DNA of 64,000 nt from Treponema sp. (lineage in GTDB: Bacteria > Spirochaetota > Spirochaetia > Treponematales > Treponemataceae). Location of the stretch: NCBI GenBank assembly GCA_017449265.1, contig JAFSJW010000060.1:38970-102969 (forward strand), read 5' to 3'. Position 1 is the first letter of the stretch, and every line of letters starts with the position of its first letter. Below the pieces are notes generated by a model, which made no database searches, was not told where the DNA came from, and was given only the letters and a program-made list of their open reading frames with translations. Shown here one piece after another: positions 33,790-41,772 of this stretch. A program made the translations under genes and the position numbers.

Positions 33790-34952
33790 GCTTCTCCTTC
33801 TGATTTGTCTTTGCTGAAATGAATCTGGTTCTTTCCAGCCCGCTTTGATTCATACAATGCTTCGTCAGCCCGTTTGTAAGCGTTGTCTATGTCTTTGTCA
33901 GCCTCGCCTATTTCGGTTACTCCGAAAGAGGCATGAATGCCATCAAGCCCGTCGAATCTGACAGAATTAAGCGCGTCAAGCATTTTCTGAAGAAGCTCGG
34001 TAACTTCCGCCCTGGAAGTCCTGCCCCGTATAAGCACGATGAATTCGTCACCTCCGAGCCTTCCTGCAAGGCTTCTCAACTCGGACAAGTTCCATGCGGA
34101 AAAATTCATGCGGTCCGGCGTGTCAAGGCGCAATTCTTTTAAGAGCGTGGAGCCTACGGTCTGAATTACTTTGTCGCCCATCTGATGACCAAGATTGTCG
34201 TTTATCTGCTTGAAACCGTCCAAGTCCAGAAGGCAAAGCGTTATGTACTCTTTTTTTTGGGCCCGCAAAATTTCCTCCGCGGCGGAGAAAAATTTTCCTC
34301 TGTTCAGAAGGGAGGTGAGCGCGTCGAAGCTGGATTTTATTTCAAGCTCCTTCTGAACGAGCAAATCACGCTGGTACAAGATGAACTGCGCCACGCGCGT
34401 GCGCTGGAACGTGTAGTGAAGGAGAATCGAGAGCGTGCTTATGACAGAAACATTGTACGTGTCGTGGTATGCAATAGAGAATGTCTTGAAAAGATACGAA
34501 GTGAAAAGAAAACTTCCTACGCTTATGATTATGAGAAAAATCATAATGTACATTCTTCCGATGAACGAGAGCGATGTAAGGACAAGTAGAACAAGGAACA
34601 TTGTGGCAGGCATATAAGGCTGCGCCACGGAGGAAATGACTCCGTAGGAAAGAAGGATTGTTATGCTTGCGAATACTGAAAAAAAATTGTATTTTTCGAC
34701 GGCTTTCGGAAAAACTATAAGCCAAATCTCAAAGACAAAACTTGCGATGATGTAGCTTCCGTAAAATGGCGCCCGTTCTTCGTTCACTCCGAAAAGGTTA
34801 AGCCAAGCAAAAATAAGATAAATCAAATTAATGATTATGAACCATGTGTTCAGAATTGTTATGTGCTTTCGGTTAGTCTGGCGGATTAGCAGCGAGCAGT
34901 CTTTGAACGTACTCTTGTCGTAGCCATAATAGTTGAAACTTTTGTAAGTCAT
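33786..34952 (-). CDS. membrane diguanylate cyclase (GGDEF)
   Basis: This 388-residue protein has about six membrane helices in residues 35-200 and a C-terminal GGDEF domain with FDALTSLLNRGKFF, LLDLDGFKQINDNLGHQMGD and GRLGGDEFIVL. All catalytic residues for making cyclic di-GMP are present. The inhibitory I-site (RxxD five residues before GGDEF) is absent; the sequence there is RSLA. It is the first gene of an operon with the HD-GYP protein and the solute-binding lipoprotein. AAGGAG lies before the ATG. Confidence 0.92.
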   Translation of the reverse strand: MTYKSFNYYGYDKSTFKDCSLLIRQTNRKHITILNTWFIIINLIYLIFAWLNLFGVNEERAPFYGSYIIASFVFEIWLIVFPKAVEKYNFFSVFASITILLSYGVISSVAQPYMPATMFLVLLVLTSLSFIGRMYIMIFLIIISVGSFLFTSYLFKTFSIAYHDTYNVSVISTLSILLHYTFQRTRVAQFILYQRDLLVQKELEIKSSFDALTSLLNRGKFFSAAEEILRAQKKEYITLCLLDLDGFKQINDNLGHQMGDKVIQTVGSTLLKELRLDTPDRMNFSAWNLSELRSLAGRLGGDEFIVLIRGRTSRAEVTELLQKMLDALNSVRFDGLDGIHASFGVTEIGEADKDIDNAYKRADEALYESKRAGKNQIHFSKDKSEGEA

Positions 34953-35053
34953 GCCCGCTCCTTTTCAATTTTTGTTTTCTCCGTAATTAGGTCAATTATA
35001 AAGGATATTTTCAAATAATCAAATTTTTTATTTGTGTTTTTATGCAACATTCG

Positions 35054-35062
35054 TGTTATAAT
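35054..35062 (+). promoter_or_regulatory. extended -10 promoter placed for a leaderless transcript
   Basis: TGTTATAAT is a perfect extended -10 element. Transcription should start at about 35068-35070, and the gene's ATG is at 35071. There is no room for a ribosome binding site. Confidence 0.55.
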
Positions 35063-35070
35063 ATTCATTT

Positions 35071-35595
35071 ATGGAAAACATAGAAAACAAAATGCGAAAA
35101 ATCGGTCTTGCAATGAATATTCTGATGGGAGTGAGCTTGAGCTTTTTTCTTTCTTTGACCGGACTTCTTGCCTCGGGGCATTTTGAGCTTAAGGCATGGC
35201 TTGTGAGCTTCGGCGCAAGCGCAATACTGAGCCTTTTGATTGGATTTTTTGTTCCGGTCAGGAAAATAGCCCTTTCTGTCTGCGGCCGGTGCGGCCTGCA
35301 CGAAAGAACGCTTCCTTTCCACTGCATGGATTCGCTCGTTTCGGACTTAATTTACACGCCGCTGATTACGCTCCTTATGGTCGCGCTCGCTTTTTTTGGG
35401 GCAAAGCGCGGGATTGAGGCCGCAATAGCAGAAGGAGTACCGGCACAGTCAATTCAAGCTCCGAACTTTTTTCCAATGTTTGCGCACAGCCTTTTGATTT
35501 CACTAGTAGTTGGCTACATTCTGATTTTTATCTTGCAGCCTTTGTTTTTGAGGCTTCTTCTGGGAAAAAAGCAGAACGCGCCTGAGGAACGCTAA
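35071..35595 (+). CDS. small integral membrane protein of unknown function
   Basis: This 174-residue protein has four hydrophobic segments: about 12-34, 43-63, 90-110 and 135-160. A short Cys/His-containing loop (VCGRCGLHERTLPFHC) between the second and third might bind metal. I do not recognise a family with certainty; it resembles small DUF membrane proteins of Firmicutes and spirochaetes. It starts a few bases after an extended -10 element, with no Shine-Dalgarno sequence, so its mRNA is probably leaderless. A strong bidirectional terminator follows. It is not in an operon. Confidence 0.72.
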   Translation: MENIENKMRKIGLAMNILMGVSLSFFLSLTGLLASGHFELKAWLVSFGASAILSLLIGFFVPVRKIALSVCGRCGLHERTLPFHCMDSLVSDLIYTPLITLLMVALAFFGAKRGIEAAIAEGVPAQSIQAPNFFPMFAHSLLISLVVGYILIFILQPLFLRLLLGKKQNAPEER

Positions 35596-35600
35596 TAAAA

Positions 35601-35645
35601 AATCATCCGAACACAACCGTTGCGTTTTGTTCGGATGATTTTATC
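35601..35645. terminator. bidirectional intrinsic terminator
   Basis: AATCATCCGAACA pairs perfectly with TGTTCGGATGATT around a 14-base loop, with A-rich sequence to the left and T-rich to the right. It can serve the membrane-protein gene on the + strand and the arsR-type gene on the - strand. Confidence 0.8.
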
Positions 35646-35657
35646 AGTATTCTTCTA

Positions 35658-35987
35658 TTAAATAGTGCATATTATGTTTTCTACCATTTGAATAAGTACT
35701 TTTATGTCGGCGAGTTTTTTTTCAAGGCACAGCTTGTAAAAAATCTGAGTGCCTTTTTTAACAGGCTCAATTATTCCGCTGTCTTTAAGCACTTTCAAGT
35801 GATGGGAAATCGCAGGACGGGAAAGAATTGATTTTCCAGAAAGCTGCGCTACATTTATTCCTTCGGTACCTGCTTCCGCAAGGTCAATCAGGATTTTCTG
35901 TCGCGTTGCGTCGCCAAGAGCAATAAAAATCGGTGAGCAGTTCTTGAACTGTGTGAGTGCATCCTCTAGGTTTTGTTTTTCTGCCAT
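35658..35987 (-). CDS. ArsR-family transcriptional regulator
   Basis: This 109-residue winged-helix repressor has IFIALGDATRQKILIDLAE, the recognition helix region LSRPAISHHLKVLKDSGII, and the wing VKKGTQIFYKL. The start at MAEKQNLED is chosen because GGAG lies six bases before it; the frame extends 15 codons upstream. It lacks the classical CxC metal site of ArsR/SmtB. It is divergent from the RND exporter gene, and a palindrome in the shared spacer covers the exporter promoter. It most likely represses that exporter. Confidence 0.9.
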   Translation of the reverse strand: MAEKQNLEDALTQFKNCSPIFIALGDATRQKILIDLAEAGTEGINVAQLSGKSILSRPAISHHLKVLKDSGIIEPVKKGTQIFYKLCLEKKLADIKVLIQMVENIICTI

Positions 35988-36014
35988 AGTTTTCTCCGAG
36001 TTGGATTCTTTTTG

Positions 36015-36043
36015 TTGACAATATGAAATCATACTGTTATAGT
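36015..36043 (+). promoter_or_regulatory. sigma-70 promoter of the RND exporter operon
   Basis: TTGACA (36015-36020) and TATAGT (36038-36043) are separated by exactly 17 bases. The -10 hexamer lies inside the left arm of the operator-like palindrome. Confidence 0.78.
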
Positions 36044-36069
36044 TTATTCGTTTAACCGCTTAAACTATA
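36038..36069. promoter_or_regulatory. probable operator for the ArsR-family regulator
   Basis: Nested palindromes share one centre: TATAGTTTA (36038-36046) with TAAACTATA (36061-36069), and inside it GTTTAA (36050-36055) with TTAAAC (36060-36065). It overlaps the -10 element and start site of the exporter promoter, so binding would block transcription. Confidence 0.7.
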
Positions 36070-36137
36070 TTAAACAATCGCATATAAAAAAGCAAGTTCT
36101 TTATAAATTTGCATCTTAGTTTTTGAGGAGTTCAGAA

Positions 36138-39100
36138 ATGATTAAGAAAATGCTTAAATTTTCGTGGGGCATAATCGGTTTGTGCCTTGCGATTACAGTG
36201 TTTTTCGCTTTTCAGCTGAAAAACATCAAAATCGAGAACACGAGCCGAACATTCATGCCGAAGGATGATGACTCGTACCAGTTCATGCTTCAGGCGGAAG
36301 ATACATTCGGAAGTATGCTTGTGCTTGGAATTTCGCTTGAAACTCAGGACGAAACTATTCTTACTCCCGCCTACATCTCAATCGTGGACAAAATCACGCA
36401 AAAAATCGAGAAAGTTGAGTATGTCGAGAGCATCGACTCTATTACGAACATTGATTTCATCTACGGAAAGGTGAACGATGAGGGCGAGGGAAGCCTTGAG
36501 GCAGGCTCACTTCTGGGTGATGACGGCGAATATACCGGAAGCCGCGAGGATATGCGCCTTATAAAGCAAAAAATCATCGACTGGCAGGAGATGTACAACC
36601 GCGTCATCGTGAACGACTCGTTCACCGCTACCCAGATGCTTATTACCGTCACCGCTTCCGACGAGAACGGCGATGAGCTTCCTGCCGCAACGCAGAGGAA
36701 GATTCTTTCCGAAGTTCAGGAAATCTGTAACGAGGAGCTTAAAGGCTCTGGTCTTGAGATACGGTACTTCGGAGACCCTGTAATGTCCCATGACGCGCAG
36801 GACTTCCTTATAAGCGACCTTAAGAACCTGATTCCGTTCGTTGCGATTATCGTACTTGCGTCATTGTATTTTTCTTTCCATACATGGAGCGGAACTTTGT
36901 TCCCACTCATCACGGTCTTGGTCAGCACGGTCTGGTCAATCGGACTTCTCTGCTTGCTTGGATTCACATTCACGATTATCGGAAGCATGATTCCAGTCTG
37001 CCTTATTGCCTGTGGCTCTGCTTACGGAATCCATGTTATGACCCATTACTATGTGGGAATTGATGCAATAAAAGGCGAGATTACGAAAGAAAAGCATGCG
37101 GGCGCAATTGAATTCGCGCTAAAAGATGTATGGATTGCAGTCGTGCTTGCCGCCATAACTACAGTGGCAGGTTTTATCTCAAACATCTCAAGTCCTCTCA
37201 GACCGCTCCGCTCATTCTCAATTTTTGCGGCGGCAGGCGTGGTGTTCGCACTGATTCTTTCTGTCACTCTCATTCCTGCAATGCTTTATGTAACTCCGCT
37301 AAATGTGGTAGGAAAGCACTGGCGGAACAAGGACAGGCTGACGGCAAAAATCAAAAGACGAATCGCACTGGAAGTTTCACGAAGGCGGGGCCACTCATCG
37401 GACGAAGCGAGCGGCCAGACAATGTACAGCATCTATCATTTTTTTGCTGGCTCAAAGTCAAGATTGATCATTTTCATTCTGTTCATCGCAATTTTTTCCG
37501 TCGTCGGAGTAAAAAAACTTATCGTAGACACGGCTATGGTCAACTATTTCCCGCCGGACAGCAAGTTCAGGAAGGATTTGGCTTATGTTGACGAAACGCT
37601 TTCAGGCTCCAACAGCATGTATGTTGTTGTGCGCGGAAAAGAAATGACTACCGACGATACGGCGGTGAAGAACGAAGAATTTGATTACGGAGATTTTGAC
37701 TTTACGGACCATTCTTCGGAGAATTCCGCCGATGCAGGTGCAGATACAGGAGCGACTTCACAAGACATTGTGGCGGACTTTGACTTTGGCACTTCCGACG
37801 CTGCCTCTGATTTTGATTTTTCTGGTGCCGCTGACATTGCGGACGGTTTTGACTTTGGTGGAGAAGGGGCTTCTGAGGGAGAAGCTCAGGCTGTATCGTA
37901 CCATATGCTAACGAACCCTGATATTCTGAAAGCAGTTGATAACATGCAGAATTATCTTATTGCGACTCACCCAGAAATCGGAAAAATAGTTTCTTTCACT
38001 ACATTCATCAAGCGAATGAATCAGGTTATGAATGTTCCAGTTAACAACGGAGAAAACGGAGAGACAAATTCTTTGGGCGAAACAATCACAATGCAGCAGC
38101 TTCTTTCTTTGCTAAACCGCGCATATGCTATGACAGGAGGCTCAAAAGCAAGCATGAACGAAATCGTCCGGGAGCTTGAGAAAGAGCTGAACTTTGAGGG
38201 AATGGATTATTATGAGATTCCTTACGACGAGTCGAAATATCCTGTAGACACGCATGAGCAGCTTAGTGATTTGGTCACCCAGTACTTGTACCTTCTTTCC
38301 AGCGACCAGATTACGCGCTTTGCCGACGACATGACGAATCCGAAAGCAATCCGCCTCCAAGTTCAGCTTCGCACCCACAGCACTGTTGACACGGGACTTC
38401 TTATTGACGATATAAAAGCATACGCCGCAAAGAATTTCCCTGAAGGCTATGAGATTGAGGCAACAGGAACTGCCGCCCTTGAGAACCGCATGAGCCATCT
38501 TGTAATAAACAGCCAGATGGTGAGCATTGTGTTCTCTTTGCTCATGGTTTTCCTAATCATAGCTCTTTCGTTCAAGTCACCGCTTGCAGGACTTATAGGC
38601 GCGATTCCGCTCGCTCTTGTAATCCTCCTGAACTTTATGGTCATGGGATTCTCAGGAATTCGCCTTGATTTGTGTACGAGCATTGTTTCTTCAATCGCAA
38701 TCGGAGTGGGAATCGACTACACGATTCATTTCATGGAAACATACCAGAACCAGCGTGCCGTAATGTACAAGCGCGAACTGGAGGCGAATGCGCAAATCGC
38801 ACAAGGTGAGTACGAGGATGCTCTCTCTAAGATGAGCGGCGGCTATGCTGCTGACCTTGAGGAAGTTACACGAATGACTTTCAACACGAGCGGAAAAGGA
38901 ATCGTTACGAACGCGCTTGCCGTAGGGCTTGGATTTTTGGTTCTTATGTTCAGTAAGTTCATAATCCTACGATATATTGGCGCTCTTGTGGCTGTTGTCA
39001 TGTTCACCAGTTCTTCCCTTGCCATGACGATTATTCCTGGAATTCTGAACGCTTTCGACCCGAAATTTATGTGGCTGAAAGAAGAGCGGGAAGTTTACAA

Positions 39101-39143
39101 AAAAGAAATTGCTCTTGAAAAAGAGCGAAAATCAAAAAAATAA
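36138..39143 (+). CDS. RND/MMPL-family exporter
   Basis: This 1001-residue inner-membrane protein has two repeats of one helix, a large external domain and five helices, as in the hydrophobe/MMPL branch of RND transporters. Typical segments are IGSMIPVCLIACGSAYGIH and SIVSSIAIGVGIDYTIHFME, which carry the buried polar residues. Between about 512 and 585 there is an Asp/Ser/Ala-rich insert with three DFDF motifs. Start at 36138 after GAGGAG. The next gene encodes a LolA-like secreted protein, a common partner of this family; lipid or lipoprotein export is the likely role. It is controlled by the divergent ArsR-type protein. Confidence 0.9.
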   Translation: MIKKMLKFSWGIIGLCLAITVFFAFQLKNIKIENTSRTFMPKDDDSYQFMLQAEDTFGSMLVLGISLETQDETILTPAYISIVDKITQKIEKVEYVESIDSITNIDFIYGKVNDEGEGSLEAGSLLGDDGEYTGSREDMRLIKQKIIDWQEMYNRVIVNDSFTATQMLITVTASDENGDELPAATQRKILSEVQEICNEELKGSGLEIRYFGDPVMSHDAQDFLISDLKNLIPFVAIIVLASLYFSFHTWSGTLFPLITVLVSTVWSIGLLCLLGFTFTIIGSMIPVCLIACGSAYGIHVMTHYYVGIDAIKGEITKEKHAGAIEFALKDVWIAVVLAAITTVAGFISNISSPLRPLRSFSIFAAAGVVFALILSVTLIPAMLYVTPLNVVGKHWRNKDRLTAKIKRRIALEVSRRRGHSSDEASGQTMYSIYHFFAGSKSRLIIFILFIAIFSVVGVKKLIVDTAMVNYFPPDSKFRKDLAYVDETLSGSNSMYVVVRGKEMTTDDTAVKNEEFDYGDFDFTDHSSENSADAGADTGATSQDIVADFDFGTSDAASDFDFSGAADIADGFDFGGEGASEGEAQAVSYHMLTNPDILKAVDNMQNYLIATHPEIGKIVSFTTFIKRMNQVMNVPVNNGENGETNSLGETITMQQLLSLLNRAYAMTGGSKASMNEIVRELEKELNFEGMDYYEIPYDESKYPVDTHEQLSDLVTQYLYLLSSDQITRFADDMTNPKAIRLQVQLRTHSTVDTGLLIDDIKAYAAKNFPEGYEIEATGTAALENRMSHLVINSQMVSIVFSLLMVFLIIALSFKSPLAGLIGAIPLALVILLNFMVMGFSGIRLDLCTSIVSSIAIGVGIDYTIHFMETYQNQRAVMYKRELEANAQIAQGEYEDALSKMSGGYAADLEEVTRMTFNTSGKGIVTNALAVGLGFLVLMFSKFIILRYIGALVAVVMFTSSSLAMTIIPGILNAFDPKFMWLKEEREVYKKEIALEKERKSKK

Positions 39144-39155
39144 TCATAAAATCTA

Positions 39156-39188
39156 TCATTGGTTCGTAACTTTGAACCAATGATTTTG
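39156..39188 (+). terminator. hairpin between the exporter and its LolA-like partner
   Basis: ATCATTGGTTC pairs perfectly with GAACCAATGAT around eight bases, followed by only four T. It may attenuate or protect the upstream message rather than end transcription. Confidence 0.5.
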
Positions 39189-39257
39189 GTTAATATAACA
39201 AACATTATTTTGCAGCGTAAGAATGTATTTTTGCGCTGCCCTATGGAGGTATCTGTT

Positions 39258-40046
39258 ATGAAAATGACGAGAACATTGGCGGCTGCTTGTGCAACATTTG
39301 TGATTGGATTCAACGCTTTTGCGATTGATGGAACTGAGGTAATGCAGAAAGTTTTTGACCGCCAGAAACCTGATTTCACAAAAGCTGCCGTAACGCTTAC
39401 TCTCACTGACAAAAAAGGCGCAAAGGAAGTTCGTCAGGTTGGTGAATACGGACGATGCAAGGATAACCTTACTGATATCATTATGATTTTCTTCTCGCCT
39501 TCCACAGTGAAGGACACGCGTTTCTTGGTAAAAGAGAACAAGGATCGTGACGATGACAAGTGGATTTATCTTCCGTCTTTGCGCACTACACGCCGCGTTG
39601 CAGCTTCCGAAGGAGAGAAGCCGTTCGTAGGAACTGATTTCTCTTATGACGATATGAGCAGCCGCGAAGTGAGCGATGATACGCATGAGCTTTTGAAAGA
39701 AAGCGAGAACAAAGGAAACTTTAAAGATTTGTATGTCGTTAAGTCAACTCCGAAAGACCCCAAATCAAGCCAGTATTCTTACCGCATCTCATGGGTAACG
39801 AAAGACAGCTTGATTCCCACATATATCGAAATGTATGACAAAAAAGGAAAACTTCTGAAAGTGAACGAGATTAAGAGCATCACTCAGAAGACAGGCAAAA
39901 AGACTTACAACATTCCTATGGAGAATGTTATGACGAATGTGCAGACAGGTCACTCAACAATACTCAAGATGGTCAATATTGAAGTTGACAAGCCGCTTGC
40001 GGACGGATATTTCTCAACGAACTTCTTGAATTCAGGAAAACTGTAA
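39258..40046 (+). CDS. outer membrane lipoprotein-sorting-type (LolA-like) secreted protein
   Basis: This 262-residue protein has a signal peptide (MTRTLAAACATFVIGFNAFA) and the DUF of LolA-like proteins that accompany MMPL transporters. Seen are VTLTLTDKKGAKEVR, FFSPSTVKDTRFLV, KWIYLPSLRTTRRV and FVGTDFSYDDMS. TATGGAGGT before the ATG at 39258 fixes the start; the frame extends 33 codons upstream. It is expected to receive a lipid or lipoprotein from the exporter in the periplasm. A terminator follows. Confidence 0.9.
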   Translation: MKMTRTLAAACATFVIGFNAFAIDGTEVMQKVFDRQKPDFTKAAVTLTLTDKKGAKEVRQVGEYGRCKDNLTDIIMIFFSPSTVKDTRFLVKENKDRDDDKWIYLPSLRTTRRVAASEGEKPFVGTDFSYDDMSSREVSDDTHELLKESENKGNFKDLYVVKSTPKDPKSSQYSYRISWVTKDSLIPTYIEMYDKKGKLLKVNEIKSITQKTGKKTYNIPMENVMTNVQTGHSTILKMVNIEVDKPLADGYFSTNFLNSGKL

Positions 40047-40054
40047 TAGAAACA

Positions 40055-40104
40055 AAAAAGCGGGCTGCCTAATAAGTTCATACTTTTTAGACAGCCCTTT
40101 TTTG
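40055..40104. terminator. bidirectional intrinsic terminator
   Basis: GGGCTG-c-CTAA pairs with TTAG-a-CAGCCC; A-rich sequence lies to the left and a T6 run to the right. It serves the LolA-like gene and the convergent purF-like gene. Confidence 0.8.
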
Positions 40105-41520
40105 TTACTCCTTGCCATTCCAGCAGTAAGTACAAAGTTTTTCGTGAGGAAGACCGGTGGAATTAAGCATATCGTCCAGCCGGTGGAAGTGAAGCGTGGT
40201 GAAGTGAAGCTGCTTCCTGATTTCTTCCTGCATTTTTGCGTATTCGGGTGTATCAGGGTCACAGTACTTAGCGAGAACTTCCTGGCTTACATCCTCACCT
40301 TCAAACTGCTTTACCACCCTGCGCGCAATAAGGTCTAGCTCCGACTTTGAGCGGCTGAAATTCAAATACTTGCATCCGAACATAATCGGCGGGCAGGCAG
40401 GGCGCACATGAACTTCTTTTGCCCCGGACTCGTACAAAAATTCTGTCGTTTCCCTGAGCTGAGTTCCGCGAACGATTGAGTCATCTATGAGAAGGATGCT
40501 TTTTCCTTTTATGAGCTGCTGCACGGGAATCAGCTTCATGTGAGCGATAAGATTTCGCTGATCCTGGCTTGTCGGCATAAAAGAACGCGGCCATGTCGGA
40601 GTGTATTTTATGAACGGGCGCGTGAACGGAATTCCGGCTTCGTTCGCATATCCGATTGCATGGGCCGTTCCTGAGTCCGGAACGCCTGCAGCGCAATCCG
40701 GGTGTATGTTATTGTCCTTGTCGCGTTTTGCAAGGAATTTTCCGCAGTTGTACCGCATTGCCTCAACATTAACACCCTCATAACAACTGGTCGGATAGCC
40801 ATAATAAATCCAAAGGAATGTGCAGATTTTCATTTCGTCCCGCGGCTTTTGCAGGACTTCGTATGAATCAGCAGTAACATATACGATTTCAGCAGGACCA
40901 AGCTCATGCTCGTCTTTGTAACCCAGATTTATGTATGAGAAACTTTCAAATGCCAGACAGTGCGCGCCGTCTTTCTTTGCGATTTGCAGCGGAGTACGCC
41001 CCATTTTGTCCCTGGCTCCGTAAATACCGTTTGGCGTTGCTACAAGAAGCGTGATAGAGCCTTTGATTTTTGCCTGAACATACTTTATTCCCTCAAGAAT
41101 CGTTTTCTGAGTATTAATCATCGAAAGAATCAGCTCGGTCTGGTTTATTTCTCCTCCTGACATCTCAAGGAACGCGCCGCCAGAATCCATAAGTTCTTTT
41201 ACAAGCTCGTCCTTGTTCGTTACAATTCCGACCGTCGTTACGGCAAATTTTCCAAGATGGGAGCGCGCTATGAGCGGCTGAGGCTCGTAGTCGGAAATAC
41301 AGCCTATCCCAATGTGACCGTGCATTTCATCAACATCGCGCTCAAATTTTGTCCTGAAAGGAGAGTTCTGAATGTTGTGAATAGCCCGCTGAAACCTTCC
41401 GTCATCGTGGTAAACAGCCATACCGCCGCGTCTTGTTCCCAGATGGGAATGATAATCAATGCCAAAAAACAAATCCAAAGAGCAGTCGCTGTTAGAAACA
41501 ACGCCGAATACGCCGCCCAT
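40105..41520 (-). CDS. amidophosphoribosyltransferase-like protein lacking the N-terminal cysteine
   Basis: PurF starts purine synthesis by making phosphoribosylamine from PRPP and glutamine-derived ammonia. This 471-residue protein has both folds. The class II glutaminase-like half contains LGTRRGGMAVY, and the phosphoribosyltransferase half contains the PRPP loop SILLIDDSIVRGTQL and FMPTSQDQRN. It begins MGGVFGVVSN where PurF has MCGIFG, so the catalytic Cys is Gly. AGAGGTG just before the ATG argues against another start. A C-terminal CTYC resembles the iron-sulfur ligands of Bacillus-type PurF. It cannot hydrolyse glutamine in the usual way and may use free ammonia or have another role. 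Whether a canonical purF exists elsewhere is unknown. Confidence 0.85.
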   Translation of the reverse strand: MGGVFGVVSNSDCSLDLFFGIDYHSHLGTRRGGMAVYHDDGRFQRAIHNIQNSPFRTKFERDVDEMHGHIGIGCISDYEPQPLIARSHLGKFAVTTVGIVTNKDELVKELMDSGGAFLEMSGGEINQTELILSMINTQKTILEGIKYVQAKIKGSITLLVATPNGIYGARDKMGRTPLQIAKKDGAHCLAFESFSYINLGYKDEHELGPAEIVYVTADSYEVLQKPRDEMKICTFLWIYYGYPTSCYEGVNVEAMRYNCGKFLAKRDKDNNIHPDCAAGVPDSGTAHAIGYANEAGIPFTRPFIKYTPTWPRSFMPTSQDQRNLIAHMKLIPVQQLIKGKSILLIDDSIVRGTQLRETTEFLYESGAKEVHVRPACPPIMFGCKYLNFSRSKSELDLIARRVVKQFEGEDVSQEVLAKYCDPDTPEYAKMQEEIRKQLHFTTLHFHRLDDMLNSTGLPHEKLCTYCWNGKE

Positions 41521-41598
41521 AATGCACCTCTTGTCAATATATTACTAAGGTTGCTGCTCGGAAACAAAAATATTCCTTACAGCTATATTTATACAATT

Positions 41599-41635
41599 AG
41601 ACCTGTTCGGAAAACTGATGTTTCCGAACAGGTCT
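41599..41635. repeat. palindrome AGACCTGTTCGGAAA family, copy 1
   Basis: AGACCTGTTCGGAAA pairs perfectly with TTTCCGAACAGGTCT around seven bases. A near-identical palindrome lies at 56803 and a decayed one at 54272. Its place between two genes suggests terminator or message-end function. Confidence 0.7.
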
Positions 41636-41672
41636 ATTATAGAATTTTTTTTGCGCTGTGTCAGTTCGGAGA

Positions 41673-41709
41673 AGAAAAAAAACGCGCCCCGCATAAAACG
41701 GAGCGCGTT
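41673..41709 (-). terminator. intrinsic terminator after the pectinesterase gene
   Basis: On the minus strand AACGCGCTCCG is followed by CGGGGCGCGTT and eight T. The stem has one mismatch. Confidence 0.75.
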
Positions 41710-41772
41710 CTGTAATCATTCGTTAGCGTGTTGTTTCAGCATGATTCAGAATCTTCCGAAACAACTTACCGA

